From Hydractinia symbiolongicarpus (taxonomy: Eukaryota > Cnidaria > Hydrozoa > Anthoathecata > Hydractiniidae): DNA of 64,000 nucleotides. Made by a program: the position numbers and the translations under genes. The notes below the pieces were generated by a model. That model was not told the DNA's origin and did not search any database. It saw only the letters and a list, made by a program, of their open reading frames with translations. Location: the NCBI RefSeq assembly GCF_029227915.1, contig NC_079884.1, forward strand, positions 25,668,001 through 25,732,000. The letters are read 5' to 3'. Positions 43,450-53,174 of this stretch are shown one piece after another; position 1 is the stretch's first letter, and each line of letters starts with the position of its first letter.

Positions 43450-44074
43450 CCGTGGCTGATTAGTACATCTTGTCCCGTAACAGGATAGTCAAACTTTGAG
43501 ATGTACGGCCGAACGTCATAGCACTCGGTCGAACGTTTTGATGTTCGGCCGAACGTCATAGCACTCGGTCGAACGTTTTGATGTTCGGCCGCACATCTGC
43601 ATGTCCGCAAGAGTCCGAACGTTTCAAATTAAACATTTCAAAGAATTTGGTCTGTATATTAACTGAGCTTTAAAAGTCAAGCCGGGTTTTTGTGAAGTGT
43701 TTAAACTTTCTACGCCTTACGGATTGAGTCTCATCAAAGTTTGTCGAACAAGTTCTCTAGAAACATTGATGTTATATTTTAAACATATCAATTCCATCAT
43801 TTTACTGTAGCCAATATCTGTTTTAGTGTTTAATTCAAGTAAAAGAACATAATTTCTTATCGATATTTTGCTTTGGCTTAATGGAACATTATGGGGCTTG
43901 TTTATTATACCACATACTTCTCTGTACTTTAGTTTCAGTTTTATTCATGATAATATTTTATCAAGGAAAAAAGATTAATTCGTTTAATTATTTTTTGCTA
44001 AATGTTTGTTGCGTCCAGGCGAATGTTTTAATCGATTATCCTGTGACGGTACAAGATGTACTAATCAGCCACGG
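43450..44074. mobile_element. 625-bp MITE with about 42-bp TIRs and TA duplication (Tc1/mariner type)
   Basis: Left end CCGTGGCTGATTAGTACATC and the inverted right end are identical for 26 bases, then match with a few changes to about base 42 (CAGGATA). TA flanks both ends (43448-43449, 44075-44076). No transposase ORF inside. The left inner part holds a 40-bp tandem repeat. Confidence 0.85.
43506..43590. repeat. 40-bp tandem repeat rich in TTCGGCCGAACG palindromes
   Basis: Two full units starting with CGGCCGAACG at 43506 and 43546 plus a partial third at 43586. Each unit contains the inverted words CGGCCGAACG and CGGTCGAACG. Confidence 0.9.
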
Positions 44075-44609
44075 TAACATCCCGGCTTAAATCAGGACCA
44101 ATAACCCGAATTTTTTTGCATTCTTCTAAAATAAAATGCAAGCTACATATAGTTTGATACATTTTTAAGTAGCACTATCTATACTTGTAGACGAGTAATG
44201 ATATATCCATGTCGTAGGGTATATTTTTTTCAAATATTAATAAAAAATACATTTTGCAAAACCAAATTAATTTATTTTCATGGCAACTTTTGCACCACAA
44301 GCAATCACATTCATTGAATTGATACATTTTTAAAGCAAGTTTTCCTCGCCAATATGAATGCAAATGTCGTTAGTCTGTTACAACTCGTTGTTTCTGCTTC
44401 TATATTCTGCGCAAGAGAATCGTCATTCCTTTTATCATTTTTAAGATATTGCAAAAACGTCGTGATGAATTTTAGAATTATACAGCATTTCAAAAAAGAG
44501 ATTAGGCAACGGAAAATTCAGTCTGCGCAATGCGCTAACTTTTGAAATCTCAGAACGCAAAAATTCCGTGGCGATGATGACGTCATAATCTCGACATACC
44601 TGACTTAAC

Positions 44610-45747
44610 ATGAATAACGAAACACTTGACAAAATAAGAACGGGAATAACTGACAGAATGATAACTAGAACCATTGAAGCAAGTCTAGAAATCGAAGCGT
44701 CAAACTGGCTGACCAGCTTACCCATCAAAAAGTACGGTATTTTACTTGACAAACAATTTTTTGGGGATAGTCTGTACATAAGGTACAATATTCCATTAAA
44801 ACGTTTGCCAACAAAATGCGTTTTTTGGTGCTTTTTAAGATTGGACACGGCCTATCATGCCTTAATGGTGGATTCTTTTCAATTCGACATAATAAAATAA
44901 GAGACTTTACCGAAGAATTGTTAGCTGAATGCTGCAAGAAGGATGTTACAACGAAACCAGTATTAGATGTGCATATTTTACATGGCTAGCCTCACAAATA
45001 TCGAGGGATATACCCTGTCTATTATTTCCAGGAGGGGCCATGGCTTATATGCAGAGTCATAGAGTATTTAATGCTCATTTTGAGCTACGCAGATCCAATT
45101 AGGGCCCGTGCTCTACTAGACAACAACCAGCAACATCCAACGGCCCACACAGTGTGCCATCTCCCCAATTTTCCTCACATGGCTTGGGTTAACCCGGGCC
45201 TATAGTAACAATCACTCGCCATGTTGAATCGCCCTCAAGAGGAATCAAACCACGGTCTCCCGCACAGAGTATGAGAGCTATAACCAGTAACCTACGGCGC
45301 CACATAACCACTAATCTACGGCGCCATTGCAAGAACTAACTGGCGAAATCTTACCACCGTCAACAATTTAAACAAATGATGCACGTGTTGAAGTTACTGC
45401 AAGAGGTTTCTGGGTTAAGGGACAAGTAGCGTACTTTGACGTTAAATTTTTCAACCCTGCAGCTAAAGTCTACTCGACCCAATCTTTTCCCTGCAGCACA
45501 TCGTTCAAATGAACAGCTTAAAAAGAGGTGTTACATTAAAAGAGTAAACGAAATCGACCAAGGTACATTTACACCACTGGTTTTCACGTGTTTTGGAGGC
45601 ATGTCTCGTGGGTTCTCCAGATTCTATAACAGACTGGCTGAAATTATATCGGAGAAACGAGATGAACCCATTGCTAATGTAAAAAATTGGATTCGTTGTA
45701 GGATAAACTTCAGTCTCTTGAGATGGCAACTGTTATGTCTGAGATGA
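44610..45747 (+). pseudogene. 3' fragment of a retrotransposon protein, interrupted by a SINE
   Basis: The + strand reads ASNWLTSLPIKKYGILLDKQ, FGDSLYIRYN and RDFTEELLAECC, then a SINE (44965-45325), then QELTGEILPP, VEVTARGFWVKGQVAYFDVK and TFTPLVFTCFGGMSRGFSRF. This chain is a common C-terminal module of cnidarian retroelement proteins known to me; the ARGFW..DVKFF part looks like a PD-(D/E)XK nuclease core. Stops and frameshifts (near 44900 and 45380) break it. Protein continuity across the SINE (PVL-LQELTGE) shows that the SINE came second. Confidence 0.65.
44965..45325 (-). mobile_element. tRNA-derived SINE with duplicated head
   Basis: Same family as at 60276, in antisense. The B box lies at 45241-45251 (inverted). 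The first 22 or so bases of the head (GGCGCCGTAGATTAGTGGTT) occur twice in tandem at 45281-45325. It splits the retroelement pseudogene at 44610-45747. Confidence 0.9.
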
Positions 45748-48406
45748 TCAAGAAGTACCAAAAAAATTTTTGCCGATAACGATGACGTTAATTTGATCGT
45801 CACAGAAAGTAACATTAAATCCTGAAAAATGTTTTCCGAACTTAAAGCATCTATTTTTATATATCCTCATTATTTTGAAGTTTTTTCATATGGCTCGTTC
45901 CGCCAAGAAGGTGATAAGGCCCCAAGGGGTAAAATATATATCTTTGTTAAAAAAAACAAAAACACATAGGTTAATTTTTGGGCAAAGATTGCAATGCACC
46001 TATTTTTACCTTTTTCACCGTCATCCCTCACATCAAGGCAAAAAACCCTGGGGACGAAGGTGCTTATTTTTACTTTATAAAAAAATTATTTGGTTTTGTT
46101 TCGCTTATAAATTTAGAAAATACCCTGAATATCTCCCCTTCATCAAAAGATTATTTTTTAACCTTCCACCTTTATTCATATTCTTTCGTGTTGTTATGCG
46201 AAGATCGAAATTATTTTGCTTAATTAATGCAACATACATAAGACGTGATAAAGTTCCATATTAATTCACACAAAAGTCCAAGAAAGTCCAGTTAAAACTT
46301 TATGTTGTTTAAAAGTAAAAACGTAATTAAAAATGAAATATTTACTGTCGCAATAGTCCAATTAGAAAGCACGCTGCACTTAAATACACTGCTGTGCCCC
46401 AGCACTGGTTTGAATCCCATAAAGGGGACATTTTTTCTAAAATAAAACTTTACGTATGAACGTCATCAACAAGCGTTGATGACGTTGCAATTTCCCCTTA
46501 TCGGTTAAAATTTCGTCGTTGAAAAGTGACAAAATTTGAAAAAAATTTCGTCACTTTTCACCGACGAAATTTTATAACCGACGATATGTTTTGACCGACG
46601 AAATTTTATAGCCAAAAAAAAAATTTTGACCAACAAAATTTTTCACCAAAATTAAATTTTATATTTTACGTGTTTTTATTGATTTCCGTCCAACGCTACG
46701 CGAGACGGAATGTTTAAAATCGCCTGATAATTTTTGTCCAGGGTAAAACCTCGGAACATTTCCGTCTTCTCAAAAGTCAATGAAGATGCTTCATTTTAAT
46801 CTCTGTCAATTTAACGAGATTGTATGCTCTTCGTGTGGCCAGAACATTCCGTGTAAGGCTACGATTAAAAGTGCTTACATTTTGTTCGTCGCCCGTTTGT
46901 AGTCTGGTTTGGTCGTATAGTAGCTTTATTGATGATGTAGCTAGGGAGCTAAGCACTATTTTTTAAATTCGTGTATTTTATCAGGGAAGATCTATAGACA
47001 TTGACATGAACTATTTATATTCTCTGTGTATTTCTTTATTTTTTTATATCAAACATCCTATTTACATATAAGTGAGAAAAGTGTGCTTGCTAGAGCTACC
47101 TATTTCAATTTTTGGTGCTGACTTGGATCTCCTTTTGATAGGTGCTGCATACCCATTTTAATAGTCTGAATCTTACTTACTAGCTAGCTATCGAGCTAGA
47201 TAGCTACACAAAATAGTGCTTTAATTAGAGCGCCTTTTTTTCTTAAAGAGTTAGCTAGCAACAAAAATCCTTTGTCCTGCTTTGTGTATTTTTTCCATTG
47301 CTGGACACCCAAATTCTGTTCTTATGGTAAAAAAGGGTGCTAAAAATAACTTCCAAACGACGCTTTGTGGGGGCTTCTATCAGATAAAAAGATATATATT
47401 CGCAAAGGTTTTTTTATATATTTGCAGAAACGTGACAAAACTTTGACAATTCCTTGTATCGAACAGTCAGGGTGAACTATTAGCCTGTAACAGAATATAT
47501 ACACCTTTTTGAATGTTTACAATTTCCAGCGGTAAGCCCTTCTGGCTCTAACAACAGCGTGGCATGCAGAAACGTCTTTTTTCAGGCCATTTCTTTCTAC
47601 GGAAACATTATTGAGTCTTTAAAATATTATCGAGTGTAGATGGATAACTTCTGATTGACATATATTTATATAAAGTCGTAATAATACCTTCGTGCAAAGA
47701 AACAGACTTAAAAGAACCTTACTTCACCTAGCGCGTGCTTCTTTTTGCCTACCACACGATTGTTAAAGCCGAAAGGTCTTTTGCGGAAAATGTAAACATT
47801 CAAAAAGGTCTATAGTTAGCCGATGCAGGATAATTAGACGCTACGCACACTATATAAGCCGTTAACCCTATTCGGTCCGGGGTTTTTCGCACATACTATG
47901 ACCATTACTGTTGTTCCAGAGCGAATTTTTGCATTCTATTTGAAGTTTCGGAAAGCTAAATAAAAGTTACTTAACATATTTTCTGGTTTTTACGTGGATC
48001 GCATAAAAGTGCCAAAAATTGCCCGAAAATCCGTTTTTTTCGATTTTCGGGTAAAATCTGACAAGATCGGGAAATCGGATTAATCACATGTCCAAATTAT
48101 GCAAAAATTTTCTTCTTAATAAAACAAAGTTGTGTTGCAAGTTTAAAGAGAATTCTAACAAGAGTTATTAAATTTTCCCCATTATAAGGTTTCATAGAGA
48201 TTTTTAGGGTAGTTTCGAGTAATGGCCAATATCAAGGCCTCTGAGAAAGGTATGGGACCTATAAATTTCACATGCAGGTGTCTAATAGATAAATAGTGAA
48301 ACTCAGTAAGTTTCATAGCCATATAACATAGTAATAAGGAGTTATTAAAAAAACCGTCCGGGGGGGGGCAGGGCTTCTTGTTCGTGTTTGAAGTCGACAG
48401 ACCTTC
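45748..48406. other. repeat-derived region, no gene seen
   Basis: Holds hairpins at 46462-46580, a possible tRNA-like B box (GGTTTGAATCC near 46410), and at 47872-47892 a TTAA followed by CCCTATTCGGTCCGGGG, which resembles a lone piggyBac-type terminus. No long ORF with a known domain. Confidence 0.45.
46462..46580. repeat. two inverted repeats: 9-bp and about 36-bp arms
   Basis: GTCATCAAC/GTTGATGAC (46462-46483) is a perfect small hairpin. CGGTTAAAATTTCGTCGTTG... (46502-46537) pairs with the stretch at 46541-46580 almost throughout. A direct copy of the left arm, with changes, sits at 48957-48990, so the segment 46502-48990 may be one DNA element. Confidence 0.7.
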
Positions 48407-48652
48407 TTAAAGCCATAAAAAGGAGGTATTAAGAAAAATGACTGAGTTGTTGTACGGCTCATCAAATTGGTTCTCTATACGTGCAAAGACGCTTTTAGAA
48501 GACTTGATCGCCTCTGTGACCACTGCAGCATCAAAACCGTTGATAATAGAATCATTTTGTAGCTTGAGATGGTTGTATGTTTCAACAATCCACTGCGCAC
48601 GTAGAGGCTTCAAATCACTTAACTTGAGAGACTTTGACATCACCAGGTGCAA
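48407..48652 (-). pseudogene. possible transposase remnant
   Basis: An 80-codon - strand reading contains LSDLKPLRAQWIVETYNHLK and INGFDAAVVTEAI, which resembles the C-terminal linker of DDE (Tigger/pogo-type) transposases in cnidarian genomes. No catalytic residues are seen. It lies inside the possible element 46502-48990. Confidence 0.3.
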
Positions 48653-49023
48653 CTCCGTTTGACAACTGCTCGCTTACTCTAACAGCGTACCACGTGTTGA
48701 ACTTATGTGAAGTGGAATTTTTTGGCAGACTGATGTGTAAGGGTTGGAACTTATTTGTGGGATTATTGAAAGCTCCGACGAAAGTGATTTAAGAAATTGA
48801 CATTGAAATAGAAAGTACTAGCACTGAGGTACTAGACGAGGAAGAAGAAACCGAAGAATGTCTTGAAAATGAAGAAAAAAACACTCATTATTGATTAGCA
48901 TTTGTTTTGTCAAATAAGTAAAAAAAAATCAAGAAATGTTTTCTTCTGGAAGGGGGTTAAAACTTTTCGTCGGTTAAAAGTGACGAAAGAAGCAAGAAAA
49001 TAATGTTGCATTCTACCACTGCA

Positions 49024-49029
49024 TTTATT
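49024..49029 (-). terminator. polyadenylation signal of RPS10
   Basis: AATAAA on -, about 60 bases after the TAA. Confidence 0.6.
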
Positions 49030-49087
49030 AATAAGGTAGGACAAATCAAACACAACTATATTTCTGATTTGAAAATGTTTTATATAT

Positions 49088-52000
49088 TTACGAGGGAGGT
49101 GCACCAAACCCACCAGTTGGAGCACCACGTCCCAGACCACCATAGCCAGCACGCTAAAAAACAAGAAAAAGTACTTTAATTAGAATTAAATTTTGTAACT
49201 CTAACCATAATTATTGTAAATTAACACTGTCACTGATCAAGGACACCCCTTTCCTTAAAGAAAATTTGGGTCAAAAGACGATAAAAAAGTACACTATCTA
49301 ATAAAAATAGCCTTTTTTCAAATTTGAAGTACGTTCTGGGAGAAATTTACTCAAATTTATCAATTCCTTTAATATCAAAAAGCACTTTGATCAAACAGAT
49401 TTTTAGCGCATTGATTTCAACAAAAAATCTATACATATACATATATAAACACGAAATATATCGAATTGTTAAACCTGAATGAAGAAAACTCATATTTTTT
49501 AGGCAAAATTTTTGATTCGCCAAATTAATTTGATGCCAAAAATTTCCCTCTTGATGTTGGTTGTTAAAATACATTCGTGCAAAACGCACAATTATTATTT
49601 AGTTGCATTTCTTACGGAAAAACTTATTGAGCATTACCCCAGCTACGAACAGCAGTTTGCAAAGGAAAATAGTTTGCATCGCTAAATCGTGGAAAATTAA
49701 ATCCAGATTGGGTCGAATAAAAAAGACGGACATTTGTACGATGATTTTAAAAGACTTACGAATTCAGGGTTGAAGTCTGCCCCTGCTCCGGCTTTGTCTG
49801 ATGCTCCTCCATCACGTCTGTAGGAGTCACGGCTAGAATCTCCTCCACGTGGTCCAGAGCTTCGCTGGTCACCACCTACGAGGAAAATGTTACTTGTGAA
49901 ATGATCAAATTCAGATATTTTGCAAAAAAAACGCGGTTTTGTAACCACACGTAAGGATTAGTAAGATTCATCGTTTGCATTTTACTATCGCCAACAATAA
50001 GCCCTCGATGCATACAAAATCTTTTTTAGACTTTGTTCACTTGTTGCCTCTATTGCACAGAGGTTAAAACACAGATCGAGGATCGTATGCTTCCGACGAA
50101 CGGTTAAAAAGATATTGGGGTTTAAAGGTCATCAATTACTTGGTTCCCAAACAGGGGATTGACTGAGCTTTAAAATTTTAGTTCCAGGCAGTTCCTACTA
50201 AGCGTTCCATGTTATTGCCTCGAACTTAAAGTGCATTGCAATAGCTTTACTTTAATAACTGTAATAAATGGAGACAAAACGAACTGATCAACAAATGAGA
50301 CATAAAACAAAAGAATGGAAAATATCTGCCATTAATTTTAACAACGGCAGCAATGACACCAAAAAAGCTTTTTTAGAAATTTGCTTATCCATTCCTATAT
50401 TGTATAAAGCTTAAAATGCTGATAGAGAAAGTGTATGGGATAATGTCCTTTTGACGAACGGTTGAAGAGATAATGCGATTTAAAGGTTTTTGATGACATC
50501 AAGTTAGAAAGTTGATCCCATTTTGGCCCCAGGTGATAAATGTAACTGGCATCATCGCCTTTTTTCAAATTATTTGTCCTTAAATTCAATTGCAATGCAA
50601 CAGATTCATCAGACAAATGATGTCAGCTTAATGCATATTGTTAATGTTAATAAACGAGACATTATCCTTTTGGATACATTGAAGGAAAATGAATATGCCT
50701 TGCAGACTTAACCAATTGTTAAGGGATGTTTTTAGGCAAGATTATAGGCTTTCAGAATGTTTGTAAGGAGAGAATATTACCTTTGGCCCATGGTTTTGGT
50801 GCATCGGATGGTTTTGTCGACTTTTTCAATGTTGCAGGAACAATCTCTGGTGGAAGGTGAAGAAAATCACGCAAATATTGAATGCCTTCATTTGTCACAT
50901 ACCAATAATAATGTCTCCATGCGAAGTTCTCTCTGACATATCCACGAGATTTAAGTGACTAAAAACAAATTTGAAACAACAATCAATAAACACACATTGA
51001 TTAACCTACTATTCTGCCAGTTTTTTGGCTGTGACTAAATAAAAAAAAGTCTAATTTAGAGCCAGATCTACAAAATTAGACAATTTCTTTTTTTAACACA
51101 AAATAGATGTAGTATCCACGAAAAGTAACAAAAAGAATAAGTGTTCCATTTGTTGAGGAATTGATACATTTTTTATAGCATCAGAATGGAGCCAGGGATT
51201 CACTGGTAAAAATCACTGGTTACGAATTGATGCATAATCAGCACACTAGAAAATTGTTCAGCTTTCAAACAACAAACTAATAAACACACACTAAGACAAA
51301 AGAAGATATGCAATATAAAACTATATGTTACATCAAGTTATTCTGACTCCTTGTCATTTTTCCTGCCTGGGTCTGATGCAACACTTGTTTCAGTTTGCCT
51401 TTTTTAAATAAGATACTGTAGTCTTAAAAAACTTTAACATTTAACAAAAATGATGAGTGATCTTTAGTCAAACAAATTCTGAGTTTTCTCAAAAATATAA
51501 ACGAGATATGTAGTATCCATGAAAAGTAACAAAAAGAATAATTGATCCATTTGTTGAGGAATTGATACACTTTTTATAGCATCAGAATGGAGCCAGGAAT
51601 TCATCGGTAAAAATCACTGGTTACGAATTGATGCATGATCAGCACTCTAGAAAATTGTTCAGCTTTCAAACAACAAACTAATAAACACACATTGAGACAA
51701 AAGAAGATATGTAATATGAAAACTTCGTGTTCCATCAAGTTATCTTGACTCCTTGTCAATCTTTCTGGCTGTGCCTGATGCAACACTTTTTTCAGTTTTG
51801 CCTTTTTTAATTAGGCATTGTGCATGTAAAAAAAACTTTAACGTTCAACAAAAATGATATGTGATCTTCAGTCAGACAAATTTCTTGGGTTTTCCACAGA
51901 CATAAGAGATGTGTAGTATCCACGAAAAGTAACAAAAAGAATAATTGTCCCATTTGTTGAGGAATTGATACACTTTTTATAGCATCAGAATGGAGCCAGG

Positions 52001-52229
52001 GATTCACTGGTAAAAATCACTGGTTACGAATTGATGCATAATTAAAACCCAGGAAATATTTATTAGCTTTGTTAATCTCACCTACCTGCATGGCTTTAAT
52101 AACTTCTAGGTTTCTGACCTTCTCCTGATCACCATGCTTAGCCAAATTAAAATCTTTTATAGCTACCATGACACCATCCTTAAACAACGACTCGTATATG
52201 GCTATTCGGTTCGCCTTTGAGATAATCAT
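49088..52229 (-). CDS. RPS10: small ribosomal subunit protein eS10 (RPS10)
   Basis: Coding exons 52229-52086, 50958-50781, 49875-49760, 49153-49088 (TAA) join to 504 bases, 167 aa (human 165). The first two exons carry the S10/plectin domain: [62 protein letters not shown]. The tail is glycine/arginine-rich ([27 protein letters not shown]). The ATG is preceded by an acceptor (TTTAG|A), so a 5' UTR intron exists, as is usual for ribosomal protein genes. Role: 40S subunit beak protein near the mRNA entry. The intron between exons 1 and 2 is a snoRNA host (three tandem copies). A piggyBac element begins about 545 bases upstream of the ATG. Confidence 0.97.
50080..50525 (-). repeat. duplicated motif in RPS10 coding intron 2
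   Basis: About 70 bases near 50090-50155 and 50448-50515 share GACGAACGGTT, AGATA, GGTTTAAAGGT-like and TGATGACATC-like words in the same order. Additionally GGATAATGTC (50438) pairs with GACATTATCC (50659). Could be a further non-coding RNA or an old duplication; I could not fit a snoRNA model. Confidence 0.4.
51105..51236 (-). ncRNA. H/ACA box snoRNA, copy 1 (RPS10 intron)
   Basis: 132 nt on the RPS10 strand. Stem GCATCA/TGATGC, upper helix CCAG-GATT/AATC-CTGG with a 10-base loop, H box ATAAAA right after the stem, second hairpin closed by GTATC/GATAC with upper helix AACAAA/TTTGTT, then ACA followed by TCT. The upper helix base lies 15 nt before the H box and 16 nt before ACA, the canonical spacing. 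Confidence 0.85.
51506..51637 (-). ncRNA. H/ACA box snoRNA, copy 2 (RPS10 intron)
   Basis: Same architecture as the other copies; ends ACA-TAT. A change in the upper 5' helix turns a G-C pair into G-U and so keeps the helix. Pocket sequences of the 3' hairpin (AATTCCTC and ACTTTTC) are unchanged. Other changes lie in loops. Confidence 0.85.
51909..52040 (-). ncRNA. H/ACA box snoRNA, copy 3 (RPS10 intron)
   Basis: Same architecture; ends ACA-CAT. It lies 46 bases after the exon 1 donor, nearest to the 5' splice site of the host intron. 5' pocket ATTCGTAA / CTCCATTC, 3' pocket AATTCCTC / ACTTTTCG. Confidence 0.87.
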
Positions 52230-52773
52230 TCTAAATTAAGAGTAACAATCTTAGCACAATCTAGATTTCAATGCAATGCTAAGGAAGAGTTAAATATGGA
52301 TTTTTTTGAAGAATTTACCCCAGTAATCACCAATTGTTAAAAGGTAAATCTTGTGTGCCTCGGAAAAAAAATGACTACAAACATTTGCATAGAAATACAG
52401 GTTTAGTTAATGTATTACCACAAGCTGAACAAAATAATTAAAGGGATTCCAAGGCATTTTTTACAAGTTGGAATAACTAGAAAGATTTTTTATGATAAAT
52501 TTCCAATGTCCACTTTTTGTCAGAAGTTTAAGTAACCAAAGATATTGTTTTTTAATTTTGTTTTTCTTGTCATTTTAATCTTTTCAGACAATCTCCAGCC
52601 TTTTTTGTGGCACGCGACCTAGTAACATATTTATGTACTGCTCAAATTAATGACTTTCATTCACTATAATGAATGACTTTTATAGCCAAAAATAATTAAC
52701 GCGCCTTCGCAACAAAGTGAAAAAAATCCAAATCTATCTCTACATGAATGATTTTGTTTTTTTAAAAAAATAA
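52230..52773. promoter_or_regulatory. RPS10 5' flank (UTR intron and promoter expected)
   Basis: Between the RPS10 ATG and the piggyBac border. It must hold the 5' UTR intron, leader exon and probably the promoter, or the promoter has been moved upstream by the 4-kb insertion. No clear TATA or initiator identified. Confidence 0.4.
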
Positions 52774-53174
52774 TTAACCCTTCCCGCCCCAGGCATTTTT
52801 TAACACATTATGTCCCTGATCCCAGGCGTTTTTAGCAAAAAAACACATTTTTCGTAACTTTTATAATATTAGTCTAAAATAAACCTTAACAACTAATTTA
52901 AAGCATATACTATTTTTAAAATGCATGTAAGGTATTTCTCTTTTTTAAAAAATGGCCATAAAGCATTATCTAAGTCCTGGTTCGACTCCGGTAATAGACA
53001 ATTCAGTAAGAATTGTAAGTATATAAAAGGAAAGTTGGCAATCCGTCTATTAGCCATGCTTAGATTGTGCTTATTGGACCACAACCTATGCTTAGTTAGT
53101 GCTTTAGACCAGCAAATAATAGGAATGTAAGAGGAACTTCTTATCAAATATATAAAGCATAATAAATAATTTCA

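Larger units (their letters stand above)
51105..52040. repeat. tandem duplication, unit about 402 bp, carrying the snoRNAs
   Basis: snoRNA 3' ends are spaced 401 and 403 bases. The spacers also match (AACAAACTAATAAACACACA, TTTAACA..AAAATGAT), so the whole unit was duplicated, not just the RNA. A fainter trace of the spacer precedes copy 1 (50965-51015). Confidence 0.9.

Noticed and set aside
45875-46264. 129-codon ORF on +
   Set aside because: Phe/Lys/Ile-rich reading of AT-rich sequence with no motif; overlapping frames equally open.
46350-46435. possible tRNA gene (A box-like TAGTCCAATTAG, B box GGTTTGAATCC)
   Set aside because: No cloverleaf could be drawn and the box distance is long; at best a tRNA-like relic.
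48790-48893. acidic C-terminal exon on + (ESTSTEVLDEEEETEECLENE)
   Set aside because: Stop directly upstream in frame and no acceptor recognised; opposite in strand to the adjacent transposase remnant.
50395-50616. 73-codon ORF on - in RPS10 intron 2
   Set aside because: Intronic, no ATG context or domain; overlaps the duplicated block instead.
51440-51475. box C/D snoRNA (ATGATGAG and CTGA on + in the snoRNA spacer)
   Set aside because: Wrong strand relative to RPS10, no terminal stem, and box C is lost in the next repeat unit.
52893-53147. 84-codon ORF on - as remaining piggyBac transposase
   Set aside because: I could not match it to any conserved piggyBac segment (no DDD motifs, no Cys-rich tail).
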